Shown: one piece after another, positions 34,979 through 43,303 of the stretch
How the letters are laid out: the number at the start of each line of letters is the position of its first letter
Numbering within the stretch: position 1 is the first letter of the stretch
Assembly (NCBI RefSeq): GCF_004114535.1
Contig: NZ_LBJC01000078.1
Span: forward strand, 53,729 to 117,728
Reading direction: 5' to 3'
Source: Bradyrhizobium nanningense
Lineage (GTDB): Bacteria > Pseudomonadota > Alphaproteobacteria > Rhizobiales > Xanthobacteraceae
Length of the DNA: 64,000 nucleotides
Made by a program: the position numbers and the translations under genes
The notes under the pieces: model-generated
What the model saw: only the letters and a program-made list of their open reading frames with translations
What the model was told of the DNA's origin: nothing
The model's database searches: none

Positions 34979-35188
34979 ATGGCCAACAAGCCTGAATATG
35001 TCGACCTGATCAGCGAAGCCACGCGCCAGCACCGCCGGCGCGCGACGCCGCTGTCCATCGTCGCCAAGCCGGAGGTCGAGGAGACCTCGAAGCTCAGCCG
35101 CTGGCCGCCCGCGATGTTCAAGCAGTGGAAGCTGGACAATCTGATGCGGTGGAAGGCTTCGTCGTGGAAGCTGAAGGATTGGCTGTAG
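34979..35188 (+). CDS. Small basic Trp-rich protein of unknown function
   Basis: A 69-residue cytosolic protein starting MANKPEYVDLISEATRQHRR. It is basic and its last 30 residues hold five tryptophans with many lysines (AMFKQWKLDNLMRWKASSWK). No family is recognised. The reading frame, the GAGG ribosome site and good codon use support it. The site is enclosed in an 11-bp hairpin, so expression is probably controlled. A repeat follows directly. Confidence 0.6.
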   Translation: MANKPEYVDLISEATRQHRRRATPLSIVAKPEVEETSKLSRWPPAMFKQWKLDNLMRWKASSWKLKDWL

Positions 35189-35198
35189 CTACGCGCTC

Positions 35199-35265
35199 CG
35201 TCATGCCCGGGCATAGCCGTCCGTAGGACGGCGTCGCTTCCGCTCGCCTATGTCCCGGCCATGAC
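35199..35265. repeat. Palindromic repeat, GTCATGCCCGGGCATAGCCG family (copy 1)
   Basis: It starts GTCATGCCCGGGCATAGCCG, has GGACGGCGTCGCTTCCGCTCG in the centre, and ends CCCGGCCATGAC. It shares this centre with 45993-46112. It fills a convergent gap. Confidence 0.85.
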
Positions 35266-35284
35266 GCTGTTCGAATAGTTTCCG

Positions 35285-35830
35285 TTACCAATACCGGTAC
35301 GGATAGTGCCAGCGGTGCCAGCGGCAGACGCGGCGCGGGCCATAATAGGTCCAGATGATCCGGCAGCGGCGCGGATGGTGGTAGTAGGGATAATAGCCGC
35401 CGACATAATAGCGCCGGTGGAAGTGGCGATGGCCGTAGTGCGGCCGATAGATCCCGTAGCGCTGAAATCCGCCATAGCGGTGAACGCCGCCATAGCGATA
35501 GCCACCGCCGTGGAAGGCCGGCGCGGCGCGGATGCCGCCGATATGAGCGCCATGGAATCCACCGCTGCGGAAACCGCCGACATGTCCGCCGCCACCGCGG
35601 AAGCCTCCGCCACCGTGAAAATGTCCGCCCCCGCCATGTCCGCCGCCGCCGTGACGAACCTGCGTGACGAGGTCGTCGCTCGCGGCCTTGGCCGCGGGGG
35701 ACGTCGCCGGATTGATCAAGGCGAGTGCTTCAGCGCGACGCGCGGTCCCCGCCGACAGCATCAGTGTCGCGGCGGCCGCAATCCCGAGCAGGCGCATCGG
35801 GCTTGCCCTGAGACCTCTTATTCTCAGCAT
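35285..35830 (-). CDS. Exported Gly/His/Tyr/Arg-rich protein
   Basis: A 181-residue protein. The N-terminus has a signal peptide (LLGIAAAATLMLSAGTARRAEA). Residues 60-110 are Gly- and His-rich (HGGGGHGGGGHFHGGGG), and the C-terminal 70 residues are rich in Tyr, His and Arg and contain two cysteines (RRCRIIWTYYGPRRVC). A GGAGG site 5 bp upstream supports the ATG at 35830. Similar proteins are frequent in Bradyrhizobium and uncharacterised; metal binding is possible. Confidence 0.75.
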   Translation of the reverse strand: MLRIRGLRASPMRLLGIAAAATLMLSAGTARRAEALALINPATSPAAKAASDDLVTQVRHGGGGHGGGGHFHGGGGFRGGGGHVGGFRSGGFHGAHIGGIRAAPAFHGGGYRYGGVHRYGGFQRYGIYRPHYGHRHFHRRYYVGGYYPYYHHPRRCRIIWTYYGPRRVCRWHRWHYPYRYW

Positions 35831-36003
35831 GGAATCCTCCCTGAATCCGGACAGCGGAGTTGCGATGCTCGTTTCCGGCCCGCGTCATCCCTGTTCAATT
35901 GCAGTCGCTCCCGGGATTAAATTGCGGACAGCGACGTGAACGCGCCATGAATGAACGAAGCCGGTGACTGCGATGCGGTGCCGCGACGAGAGGAGTTTCG
36001 GAA

Positions 36004-36303
36004 ATGACCGTCTATGCGATCGCGCAGCTGACGATGACGGACCGCGCCGCCTATGACCGTTACCAGGCGCGGTTCTTCGATGTGTTCAGGAAGTTCAATG
36101 GCCGGCTGCTCGCCGCCGATGAACGCCCGCGCGTGCTCGAAGGGACGTGGCCGCACGACAAGCTCGTCATGATGTCGTTTCCCGACGAGGCCGCCTTCCT
36201 CGCCTTCTCGAACTCACCCGACTACGATGAAATCTCGCGTGATCGCAAAGCCGGCGCGAAGGCGACCGTGCTCTTGGTCAAGGGATTCGCGCCCGCCGGC
36301 TAG
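36004..36303 (+). CDS. DUF1330 family protein
   Basis: A 99-residue dimeric alpha-beta barrel (ferredoxin-like) protein. It starts MTVYAIAQLTMTDRAAYDRY and has RPRVLEGTWPHDKLVMMSFPD and FSNSPDYDEISRDRKAG, all typical of DUF1330. Function unknown. It has a GAGGAG site and ends only 4 bp from the convergent next gene. Confidence 0.88.
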   Translation: MTVYAIAQLTMTDRAAYDRYQARFFDVFRKFNGRLLAADERPRVLEGTWPHDKLVMMSFPDEAAFLAFSNSPDYDEISRDRKAGAKATVLLVKGFAPAG

Positions 36304-36307
36304 CGCG

Positions 36308-36568
36308 TCACCTGAACGGGCCGTAGCCGAATACGAAGGGTGCGGGCACGCCGTAGGGATAGGGACGGTAGTGCACGGGCCGCGCGTAATAGCGGGGATC
36401 ACGGCGCACGAGGGGCGGCACAATGTATTGGGTTCGCGCGGGCCGCCGCCCATCGAAGATCGCAGTCCCTGCCGAGGCCTCCGGCACCGTCACCCTTGGC
36501 GCCGCGGACGCGCGAGGCAGACCGGCGGCAAGCGCGACGGCAACGGCCCATGCAACCCATCTCGCCAT
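36308..36568 (-). CDS. Small exported Pro/Tyr/Arg-rich protein
   Basis: An 86-residue protein with signal peptide MARWVAWAVAVALAAGLPRASA and a short mature part rich in Pro, Tyr and Arg (RRDPRYYARPVHYRPYPYG). The ATG at 36568 has a GGGGTG site. No family recognised. It lies 39 bp downstream of another small exported protein with a similar composition, so they may be co-transcribed. Confidence 0.65.
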   Translation of the reverse strand: MARWVAWAVAVALAAGLPRASAAPRVTVPEASAGTAIFDGRRPARTQYIVPPLVRRDPRYYARPVHYRPYPYGVPAPFVFGYGPFR

Positions 36569-36607
36569 GATCACCCCACCGGGCTCCAACGCCGAGCGCC
36601 GCCTGCC

Positions 36608-36922
36608 TCAGCCCGGACGCCAGTAGCAGCTCACACGCGGCACGATCACGGTGCCGCTCGGCCGGAATTCCTGCACATAGGTCGCGTTGCACACGCGGAC
36701 CGCATTGGGACCCGGATTGTAGCGCGGGTAGACGCCATCAGGCGTGTAATAGGGTGTGACGCGCAGGCGCGCCGGATGCCGCTTGCGCGGCGGCGGGATG
36801 TCGTCCGGTGCCGCCGCCTGCGCCAGCCTCACCCCGGGGGCCGCCGTCTGCGCCTCCGCGCCAACGCAAAACTGCGAAAACAACCCCATGCACAGTAGCG
36901 TCAGCGCTGTTTTTGCTCGCAT
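36608..36922 (-). CDS. Small exported protein with two conserved-looking cysteines
   Basis: A 104-residue protein. The signal peptide runs over residues 1-25 (LTLLCMGLFSQFCVGAEA) and the mature part is Pro/Arg-rich, ending VRVCNATYVQEFRPSGTVIV followed by PRVSCYWRPG. The two mature cysteines may form a disulfide. The start is ATG 36922; a GTG 12 bp upstream is possible. Unknown function. Confidence 0.65.
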   Translation of the reverse strand: MRAKTALTLLCMGLFSQFCVGAEAQTAAPGVRLAQAAAPDDIPPPRKRHPARLRVTPYYTPDGVYPRYNPGPNAVRVCNATYVQEFRPSGTVIVPRVSCYWRPG

Positions 36923-37039
36923 TTTTTTGCCCACCTGAAACGTCCCAACCGAGGCCCACGCTCCCCGTTTTGGCGCCGCCCGTCAACCTAGCCCGCGCTT
37001 ATAAAGCGGGATGCATCGCCAAGGAACCCGCGCTAAGAG

Positions 37040-37444
37040 ATGCCCATGTGGACGGAATCGAAAGCACCCTCGCTGGCCGAGATGGAAGCGACGGCGCACG
37101 AAATCTTCGAAGGCCTGCCGGCGGAATTTCGCACCCTGTGCGAGGGCGTGATCATCCGCGTCGACGACTTCCCCACCGAGGAGGTCCTGGACGAGATGGA
37201 ATGCGAGAGCGAGTTCGACCTGCTCGGCCTGTTCCAAGGTGTCGGCCTGCCGCAACAGAGCCTTGGCGACGTGGCGCGGCTGCCCAACATGGTCTGGCTC
37301 TACCGCCGGCCGATCCTGGATTACTGGGCCGAGCACGATGAGAACCTCGGCCATATCGTCCGCCACGTCCTGATCCACGAAATCGGTCACCATTTCGGCC
37401 TGTCGGACGACGATATGGCGGCGATTGAGGCGCGGGCGGAGTAG
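37040..37444 (+). CDS. Metallopeptidase-family (minimal zincin) protein
   Basis: A 134-residue cytosolic protein. The C-terminal motif HEIGHHFGLSDDDM (H-E-x-x-H) matches the small zincin-like metallopeptidase family common in actinobacteria and proteobacteria. Upstream it has the pattern LLGLFQGVGLPQQS and MVWLYRRPILDYW. Substrate unknown. leuD follows after 124 bp. Confidence 0.85.
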   Translation: MPMWTESKAPSLAEMEATAHEIFEGLPAEFRTLCEGVIIRVDDFPTEEVLDEMECESEFDLLGLFQGVGLPQQSLGDVARLPNMVWLYRRPILDYWAEHDENLGHIVRHVLIHEIGHHFGLSDDDMAAIEARAE

Positions 37445-37568
37445 GGAGCGCGCCTCCCCCGAGGCTTGATCCAGCCAAGCAGACGAGACCTGCCGAATTC
37501 GGCCTAGGATTTCCGCTCCAATCGCGATAAATACGCCTTCCTTGAACCACCCCCGGGAAAGCGCAACC

Positions 37569-38174
37569 ATGGACAAGTTCACCACGCTGGAAGGCGTCGC
37601 GGCGCCGCTGAAGATCATCAATGTCGACACCGACATGATCATTCCGAAGCAGTACCTCAAGACCATCAAGCGTACCGGCCTTGGCAAGGGGCTCTTCTCC
37701 GAGCAGCGCTACAAGGACGACGGCAGCGAGAATCCTGATTTCGTGCTCAACCAGCCCGCCTATCGCAACGCGAAAGTGCTGGTGGCCGGCGACAATTTCG
37801 GCTGCGGCTCGAGCCGCGAGCACGCGCCCTGGGCGCTGCTCGACTTCGGCATCCGCTGCGTGATCTCGACCTCGTTCGGCGACATCTTCTACAACAACTG
37901 CTTCAAGAACGGCATTCTGCCGATCCGCGTCTCGCAGGAGGACCTCGACAAGCTGTTCGACGACGCCGAGCGCGGCGCCAACGCGACGCTGACGATCGAC
38001 CTGCCGAACCAGGAAATCCGCGGCCCCGACGGCGGCAAGGTCAAGTTCGAGATCGACCCGTTCCGCAAGCACTGCCTGATCAACGGCCTCGACGACATCG
38101 GTCTCACCATGGAGAAGAAGGCCTCGATCGACAGCTACGAGGACAAGCTCAAGCGCGAACGCGCCTGGGCCTGA
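37569..38174 (+). CDS. leuD: 3-isopropylmalate dehydratase small subunit
   Basis: A 201-residue partner of LeuC. The start MDKFTTLEGVAAPLKIINVD, the swivel-domain block GDNFGCGSSREHAPWAL and the C-terminal INGLDDIGLTM are diagnostic. The ATG at 37569 is chosen over one 27 bp upstream because it gives the standard N-terminus. An intrinsic terminator follows 17 bp past the stop. Confidence 0.97.
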   Translation: MDKFTTLEGVAAPLKIINVDTDMIIPKQYLKTIKRTGLGKGLFSEQRYKDDGSENPDFVLNQPAYRNAKVLVAGDNFGCGSSREHAPWALLDFGIRCVISTSFGDIFYNNCFKNGILPIRVSQEDLDKLFDDAERGANATLTIDLPNQEIRGPDGGKVKFEIDPFRKHCLINGLDDIGLTMEKKASIDSYEDKLKRERAWA

Positions 38175-38191
38175 GATCGCTCTCTGCTTCG

Positions 38192-38222
38192 AGCCCCGGT
38201 GCCGTCAGCGCCGGGGCTTTTT
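38192..38222 (+). terminator. leuD: Intrinsic terminator of leuD
   Basis: AGCCCCGG and CCGGGGCT pair around TGCCGTCAGCG, followed by TTTTCTTTG. Confidence 0.9.
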
Positions 38223-38253
38223 CTTTGCCCTGCTTATCCCTATAGCTCGCCCT

Positions 38254-39039
38254 ATGCTCCCCGAGATCGTCACCTTCTGGCATGGCCCGATGGACGCACT
38301 GCGCCAGACCTGTCTGCGCTCGCAGTTAGCTGCCGGCCACAAGGTCACCGTCTACAGCTTCGACACCATTCCCGGCCTGCCTGCCGGCGTCGAGAATGCG
38401 GAGGCAGAAGCGATCCTGCCGCATGCGTTCTCCGAACGGCTGCGGCCGCCGCAGCCGGACGGCAGCTGGCGCGACTGGACCATTCTGCAGTTCAGCGACT
38501 TCTTTCGCATGAAGCTGATGGCGAAGGGCCTCGGTCTCTGGCTCGATGCGGACGTGCTGCTCTTGAAGCCCGTCGAGATCGATCCGGCAAAGCCCTACTT
38601 CGCCTGGGAGCGGCCGCGCCAACTCGGCAATTCCGTGATCTATCTGCCGGCCAAGCACGGCATCGTCGCCGCCTTCGAGGAGCTGATGGAGCAGGAGGAG
38701 CTGACGCCGAACTGGCTGTCGGTGCGCCACCGCGTCACCTTCATGATGCGCCGCCTGCGCGGCGGCTCGAATCGCCTTGCGGACATTCGCGTTGCGATCT
38801 TTGGGCCCGCAGCACTGACCGCGCTCGCGCGACGCACCGGCGAGCTCGGATGCGCGCTGCCGAAGCAGTCGTTCTACGCCGTGCATGCCGAACCGAAACT
38901 GTTCTTCGATCCCTCGAGCTATCTCGGGCTCGTCACCAACCCCGAGATCATCGGCCTGCATATCTCGCCCAAGGGACGTGGCGGCGAAAAGCCGATTCCG
39001 GGCAGCCTGTATGCCTGGGCGGCGGAGCGGTTCGGCTAA
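38254..39039 (+). CDS. Glycosyltransferase-like protein with DXD motif
   Basis: A 261-residue cytosolic protein. LQFSDFFRMKLMAKGLGLWL followed directly by DADVLLLKP holds the D-x-D sugar-nucleotide/metal motif and resembles GT32-type (OCH1-like) transferases that start from a capped GT-A fold. The N-terminus PEIVTFWHGPMDALRQTCL fits this group. Acceptor and sugar are unknown. It follows leuD's terminator and stands alone. Confidence 0.75.
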   Translation: MLPEIVTFWHGPMDALRQTCLRSQLAAGHKVTVYSFDTIPGLPAGVENAEAEAILPHAFSERLRPPQPDGSWRDWTILQFSDFFRMKLMAKGLGLWLDADVLLLKPVEIDPAKPYFAWERPRQLGNSVIYLPAKHGIVAAFEELMEQEELTPNWLSVRHRVTFMMRRLRGGSNRLADIRVAIFGPAALTALARRTGELGCALPKQSFYAVHAEPKLFFDPSSYLGLVTNPEIIGLHISPKGRGGEKPIPGSLYAWAAERFG

Positions 39040-39043
39040 GTCT

Positions 39044-39167
39044 CGTGCCCCGGACGCAGCGCAGCGCTACTCCAGCGGTGCGCTGCAGAGCCGGGGCCCA
39101 GCACAGCGGAGGAATGGGTCCCGGCTCTGCGCAGCAGCGTTGCACGCTGCAGCGCGTCCGGGACACG
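39044..39167. repeat. Palindromic repeat, GTGCCCCGGACGC family (copy 4)
   Basis: CGTGCCCCGGACGCAGCGCAGCG is matched at the far end by GCGTCCGGGACACG; inside, GCAGAGCCGGGGCCCA faces GGGTCCCGGCTCTGC. It begins 5 bp after the glycosyltransferase stop. Confidence 0.88.
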
Positions 39168-39265
39168 CCACCGGGTTTGGCCCTTCCGAGTTTGATCCAG
39201 CGCAACGCGCCCCTGCAACATCGTGCTTAATTCGCTCCAATTCCGCCGTCCGAAGGGAGCTTTCC

Positions 39266-39685
39266 ATGAGCACCGCAAGCAGGCCTTATCCCATCGTCCA
39301 GGACCTCATCGAATCCTTTGCGGGCTGGCTGAAGCACCGCCGCGAGATCAACGAGATGCGGCAGCTCGATCGCGCCGATTTCGACCGGATCGCGAACGAC
39401 CTGAGGATCGCGCCTGACGATCTGGAAGAGCTGGTCCGTCACGGCAAGCACTCTGCCGACGAGCTGCCCAAAATGCTCGAACAGCTCGGCATCAGCGCCG
39501 AAGGCCTCGGCCGCGCGCAGCCGCTGCTGCTGCGCGATTTGGAGCGGGTCTGCTCGCTGTGCAATCACAAGGCACAATGCGACCGCGATCTCGCCGATCG
39601 CACTGCCGCGGAGAATTATCACGGCTATTGCGCCAATGCCGCAACCCTGGAGTCGCTCGACCACGCCGACGTCGCGCCGCGCTGA
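39266..39685 (+). CDS. DUF6455-like cysteine-containing protein
   Basis: A 139-residue cytosolic protein starting MSTASRPYPIVQDLIESFAG. The N-terminal half resembles DUF1127-type helices (REINEMRQLDRADFDRIAND). The C-terminal half has CSLCNHKAQCDRDL and YHGYCANAATL, a four-cysteine pattern seen in DUF6455 that could bind a metal. GGGAGC lies 5 bp upstream of the ATG. Unknown function. Confidence 0.75.
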   Translation: MSTASRPYPIVQDLIESFAGWLKHRREINEMRQLDRADFDRIANDLRIAPDDLEELVRHGKHSADELPKMLEQLGISAEGLGRAQPLLLRDLERVCSLCNHKAQCDRDLADRTAAENYHGYCANAATLESLDHADVAPR

Positions 39686-39699
39686 ATCTGCTGCGGCGG

Positions 39700-40359
39700 C
39701 TATTCGTTCAACATCGATAGAACGATGCGCGCAAGATCAGCAGGCCGCCGCACCAATTGGTCCGCGCCCGCCGTCTCGATCTCGTCCCGGCTGCCATATC
39801 CCCAGAGCACGCCGAGGCCGCGCATCTTGACTGCGTGAGCGCCAATGATGTCGTGGCGGCGATCGCCGACCATGAGGCTGCGCGAGGCGGCGATATCCTG
39901 TTCGGCCAGGATATGGGCGAGCAGTTCCGGCTTGTGATCCAGCCCGCCGCCCGGCACCGAACCGTAGATGCCGTCGAAAAGCACCGCCAGATTCAGGTTT
40001 TCCAGGATTCGTCGCGCGAAAACCTCGCGCTTCGATGTGGCGAGATAGATCCGCAATCCGCCGCGTCGCATATCCTCGATCGCGAAGCCGATTCCGGGAT
40101 AGGGCTCGCTTCCGAGCAGACCGGTTTCGCCATAGTGCTCGCGATAGGCGACGGCGGCTTCATCGATCCGGTCGTCGCCGTACGCGGCAAGCAGAGTCCG
40201 CAGGATGTCTTCGAGCGGTGGCCCGATGGTTATGTCGGGTGCATTGCCGGGGTCGTGTCCGAGCGCACGCAATGCGGCTGAGCAGCTCGCGACGATGCCC
40301 GGCCGGGAATCAACCAACGTTCCGTCGAGATCAAGCAGGACGGAACGGGCAGAGCGCAC
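39700..40359 (-). CDS. HAD-family hydrolase, phosphoglycolate phosphatase-like
   Basis: A 219-residue HAD hydrolase. Motif I is LLDLDGTLVDS (nucleophile Asp), motif II LATSKRE, motif III with K in DHKPELLAHIL, and motif IV MVGDRRHDIIGA. The cap-domain layout fits Gph-like phosphatases. It starts with GTG, 3 bp after the stop of the CitE-like gene, so the two are co-translated. Confidence 0.87.
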   Translation of the reverse strand: MRSARSVLLDLDGTLVDSRPGIVASCSAALRALGHDPGNAPDITIGPPLEDILRTLLAAYGDDRIDEAAVAYREHYGETGLLGSEPYPGIGFAIEDMRRGGLRIYLATSKREVFARRILENLNLAVLFDGIYGSVPGGGLDHKPELLAHILAEQDIAASRSLMVGDRRHDIIGAHAVKMRGLGVLWGYGSRDEIETAGADQLVRRPADLARIVLSMLNE

Positions 40360-40362
40360 CCC

Positions 40363-41244
40363 TCAGCCCTTCCCCATCGCCGCAATCGCGTCCGCGATCG
40401 CGATCGTGCGCCGCGCCATGTCGGCGTGCAGGCGCTCCACCATGGCGCCATCGAGGCGGATCGCGCCGCGCGAGGCGTTCTCCGGCAGTTCGAACGCCGC
40501 GATGATCTTTCGCGCGCGCGCGACCTCCTCCTCGGGCGGCGTGAAGATCGCGTTGCAGGCGTCGATCTGCGAGGGATGAATCAGCGTCTTGCCGTCGAAA
40601 CCGAGATCGCGGCCTTGCGCGCATTCGGTGGCGAAGCCATCGGAGTTGGCGATGTCGCTGTAGGGCCCGTCGAGGATTTCGAGGCCGTGGGCGCGCGTCG
40701 CCAGGATGCAATGGGTGATCATCGGGATCATCGCGGCGCGGCCGGGCAGCATCCTGATGCGCGTCTCGCGCGAGATGTCGTTGGGACCGAACACGAAACC
40801 GGAGAGGCGCCGCGATGGATCGCGCCCGGCCTCGGCCAGCTCCTCAGCATGCAGCACGGCGCGCGCGGTCTCGATCATGGCCCAGACCTTCACCGTCGGC
40901 GCGGCGCCGAGCTCGGTGAGACGCAGACCGATCGTATCGAGATCTTCGATGCTTGAAACTTTTGGAACCAGGATGCCGTCAGGCGAGGCCTTGGCGGCCA
41001 TCGCGGCGTCGTCGGCCCACCAGGGCGTGTCGAGACCGTTGGTCCGGATCAGGATCTCGCGCCTGCCAAAGCCCTTGGCTGCGATCGCGGCGGCGATGCC
41101 GTCACGCGCCGCCGCCTTGGCGTCAGGGGCAACCGAATCTTCCAGATCCAGGATCAGGCCGTCGGCGGCGAGATTGCGCGCTTTCTCCAGCGCGCGGGGG
41201 TTGGAGCCGGGCATGAACAGATGGCTGCGGCGCGGGCGGGTCAT
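40363..41244 (-). CDS. HpcH/HpaI aldolase family CoA-lyase (CitE/malyl-CoA lyase-like)
   Basis: A 293-residue TIM-barrel lyase starting MTRPRRSHLFMPGSNPRALE. Motifs LILDLEDSVAPDAKAAAR (metal-binding Glu/Asp), VWAMIETARAV and FGPNDISRE are those of citrate lyase beta / malyl-CoA lyase-like proteins that cleave or form CoA thioesters of hydroxyacids. The exact substrate is not predictable. The ATG at 41244 is chosen by the family N-terminus. It forms an operon with the HAD gene. Confidence 0.88.
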   Translation of the reverse strand: MTRPRRSHLFMPGSNPRALEKARNLAADGLILDLEDSVAPDAKAAARDGIAAAIAAKGFGRREILIRTNGLDTPWWADDAAMAAKASPDGILVPKVSSIEDLDTIGLRLTELGAAPTVKVWAMIETARAVLHAEELAEAGRDPSRRLSGFVFGPNDISRETRIRMLPGRAAMIPMITHCILATRAHGLEILDGPYSDIANSDGFATECAQGRDLGFDGKTLIHPSQIDACNAIFTPPEEEVARARKIIAAFELPENASRGAIRLDGAMVERLHADMARRTIAIADAIAAMGKG

Positions 41245-41354
41245 GCAGGCGTTCCTTCCGGTTTCCTCGGTCTTATTCTGGCCGAAGCCGATAGCACTTG
41301 GCCTGCTCATTCGAAAGGCTTGTTCGTCCCTGCGGTATATGGTTAGGCATAGCC

Positions 41355-41999
41355 ATGACGACATTCCCGAAGCATTTGCTGGAAGGCTACAGGGCCTTCG
41401 CCACCCAGCGGCTGCCGGCCGAGCAGAACCGCTACCGCGAGCTCTCGGTCAAAGGGCAGTCGCCCGAGACGATGGTGATCGGCTGCTGCGACTCGCGGGT
41501 CTCCCCCGAGGTGATCTTCGACGCGGGGCCGGGCGAACTCTTCGTCGTCCGCAACATCGCCAACCTGGTGCCGACCTATCAGCCTGACGAAAACGCACAC
41601 GGCGTCTCGGCGGCGCTGGAGTTTGCGGTGACGGTGCTGAAGGTGAAGCACATCGTGGTGCTCGGCCACGCGCAATGCGGCGGCATCCGCGCCTTCGTCG
41701 ACAAGATCGAGCCGCTCACGCCCGGCGATTTCATCGGCAAATGGATGCAGATGTTCATCAAGCCGGGTGAGGTGGTGGAGCAGCGCGCCCACGAAACCAT
41801 GGCGCAATTCGTCGAGCGCATCGAGAAGGCAGCGGTGTTCCGCAGCCTGGAAAACCTGATGACGTTCCCGTTCGTACGCAAGGCGGTGGAGAGCGGCCAA
41901 ATGCAGACTCACGGCGCCTATTTCGGCGTCGCAGAGGGATCGCTGTTCGTGCTGGACAAGGTCGCGAAGGAATTCAAGAACGCGCGGGCTGTGGCTTGA
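41355..41999 (+). CDS. Beta-class carbonic anhydrase
   Basis: A 214-residue enzyme that interconverts CO2 and bicarbonate. Zinc ligands are in MVIGCCDSRVSPE and GHAQCGGIRAF (C-D-S-R and H-x-x-C). The start MTTFPKHLLEGYRAF is standard for this group. It is divergent from the CitE-like gene with about 110 bp between, and convergent to asd with only a palindromic repeat between. Confidence 0.94.
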   Translation: MTTFPKHLLEGYRAFATQRLPAEQNRYRELSVKGQSPETMVIGCCDSRVSPEVIFDAGPGELFVVRNIANLVPTYQPDENAHGVSAALEFAVTVLKVKHIVVLGHAQCGGIRAFVDKIEPLTPGDFIGKWMQMFIKPGEVVEQRAHETMAQFVERIEKAAVFRSLENLMTFPFVRKAVESGQMQTHGAYFGVAEGSLFVLDKVAKEFKNARAVA

Positions 42000-42003
42000 A
42001 TTC

Positions 42004-42144
42004 GTAGGGTGGGTTACGCCCAGCGACTCCGCGAAGCGGAGTTCGCACGGCGTAACCCACCACTTCTGTCACCGCGGATACCAAAGAGGTGGGTTACGCC
42101 GTGCGGACTGCGCTTCGCGCAGCCGCAGGGCTAACCCACCCTAC
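42004..42144. repeat. Palindromic repeat, GTAGGGTGGGTTA...TAACCCACCCTAC family (copy 1)
   Basis: GTAGGGTGGGTTACGCC at the left and GGCTAACCCACCCTAC at the right are inverted; the centre has CACGGCGTAACCCACCACTT and AGAGGTGGGTTACGCCGTG. It fills the gap between carbonic anhydrase and asd, starting 5 bp after one stop codon and ending 8 bp before the other. Confidence 0.92.
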
Positions 42145-42152
42145 ATTCTTCT

Positions 42153-43187
42153 TTAGGCCGCTTTCTTCTTCGCGGTGATCAGCTTGCGGTTGATCAGGAC
42201 TTCCGCGATCTGGATCGCGTTGAGGGCTGCGCCCTTGCGCAAATTGTCGGACACGCACCAGAGCACGAGACCGTTCTCGACCGTCGCGTCCTCGCGGATA
42301 CGGCTGATATAGGTGGCGTCCTCGCCGGCCGCTTCATAGGGCGTGGCGTAGCCCCCGGGCTCCTGCTTGTCGATGACGAGGCAGCCGGGCGCCTTGCGCA
42401 GGATCTCGCGGGCTTCGTCCGCGCTGATCGGATTCTCGAACTCGATGTTGACGGCCTCGGAATGGCCGACGAACACCGGCACGCGCACACAGGTCGCGGT
42501 CAGCTTGATCTTGGGATCAAGAATCTTCTTGGTCTCCGCCATCATCTTCCACTCTTCCTTGGTGAAGCCGTCCTCCATGAAGACGTCGATGTGGGGGATG
42601 ACGTTGAAGGCGATGCGCTTGGGGAATTTCTTCGCGACCAGCTCGTCATTGGTGTAGACGGCCTTGGTCTGCGAGAACAATTCGTCCATCGCGTCCTTGC
42701 CCGCGCCCGACACCGACTGATAGGTCGAGACCACGACGCGCTTGATGGTCGCCTTGTCGTGCAGCGGCTTGAGCGCGACCACGAGCTGCGCGGTCGAGCA
42801 GTTCGGGTTGGCGATGATATTCTTCTTCTTGAAGCCTTCGGTCGCAGCCGCATTCACTTCCGGCACGATCAGCGGCACGTCCGGATCCATGCGCCAGGCC
42901 GAGGAATTGTCGATCACCACCGCGCCGGCGGCGCCGATCTTCGGCGACCATTCCTTCGACACCGAACCGCCCGCCGACATCAGGCAGATGTCGACGTCGG
43001 AGAAATCGTAATGCTCGAGCGCTTTGACCTTCAGGGTGCGGTCGCCGTAGGAGACCTCGACGCCGACGCTGCGGCGTGACGCCAGCGCCACGACCTCGTC
43101 CGCGGGGAATTTGCGCTCATCCAGGATGTTGAGCATTTCCCGTCCGACATTGCCGGTCGCGCCGACGACTGCGACTTTGTAACCCAT
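42153..43187 (-). CDS. asd: Aspartate-semialdehyde dehydrogenase
   Basis: A 344-residue enzyme that makes aspartate semialdehyde, the precursor of lysine, threonine and methionine. GATGNVGREML is the NADP site, NPNCSTAQLVVAL holds the catalytic cysteine, and the C-terminal half has the HSEAVNIEFENPIS catalytic-histidine block. The Lys-rich tail KKKAA is unimportant for function in relatives. leuB is nearby on the same strand. Confidence 0.97.
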   Translation of the reverse strand: MGYKVAVVGATGNVGREMLNILDERKFPADEVVALASRRSVGVEVSYGDRTLKVKALEHYDFSDVDICLMSAGGSVSKEWSPKIGAAGAVVIDNSSAWRMDPDVPLIVPEVNAAATEGFKKKNIIANPNCSTAQLVVALKPLHDKATIKRVVVSTYQSVSGAGKDAMDELFSQTKAVYTNDELVAKKFPKRIAFNVIPHIDVFMEDGFTKEEWKMMAETKKILDPKIKLTATCVRVPVFVGHSEAVNIEFENPISADEAREILRKAPGCLVIDKQEPGGYATPYEAAGEDATYISRIREDATVENGLVLWCVSDNLRKGAALNAIQIAEVLINRKLITAKKKAA

Positions 43188-43303
43188 CGTTCACTCTCCG
43201 GTGAAAAAGCCCGTTCCTGAAGCTGACGCTTAAACAGGAAGAGCAGCGCTTCTATGCGAGAACCGGCCCCAAGACAACGTGGGACCATGCCTTAGGGACG
43301 TGG

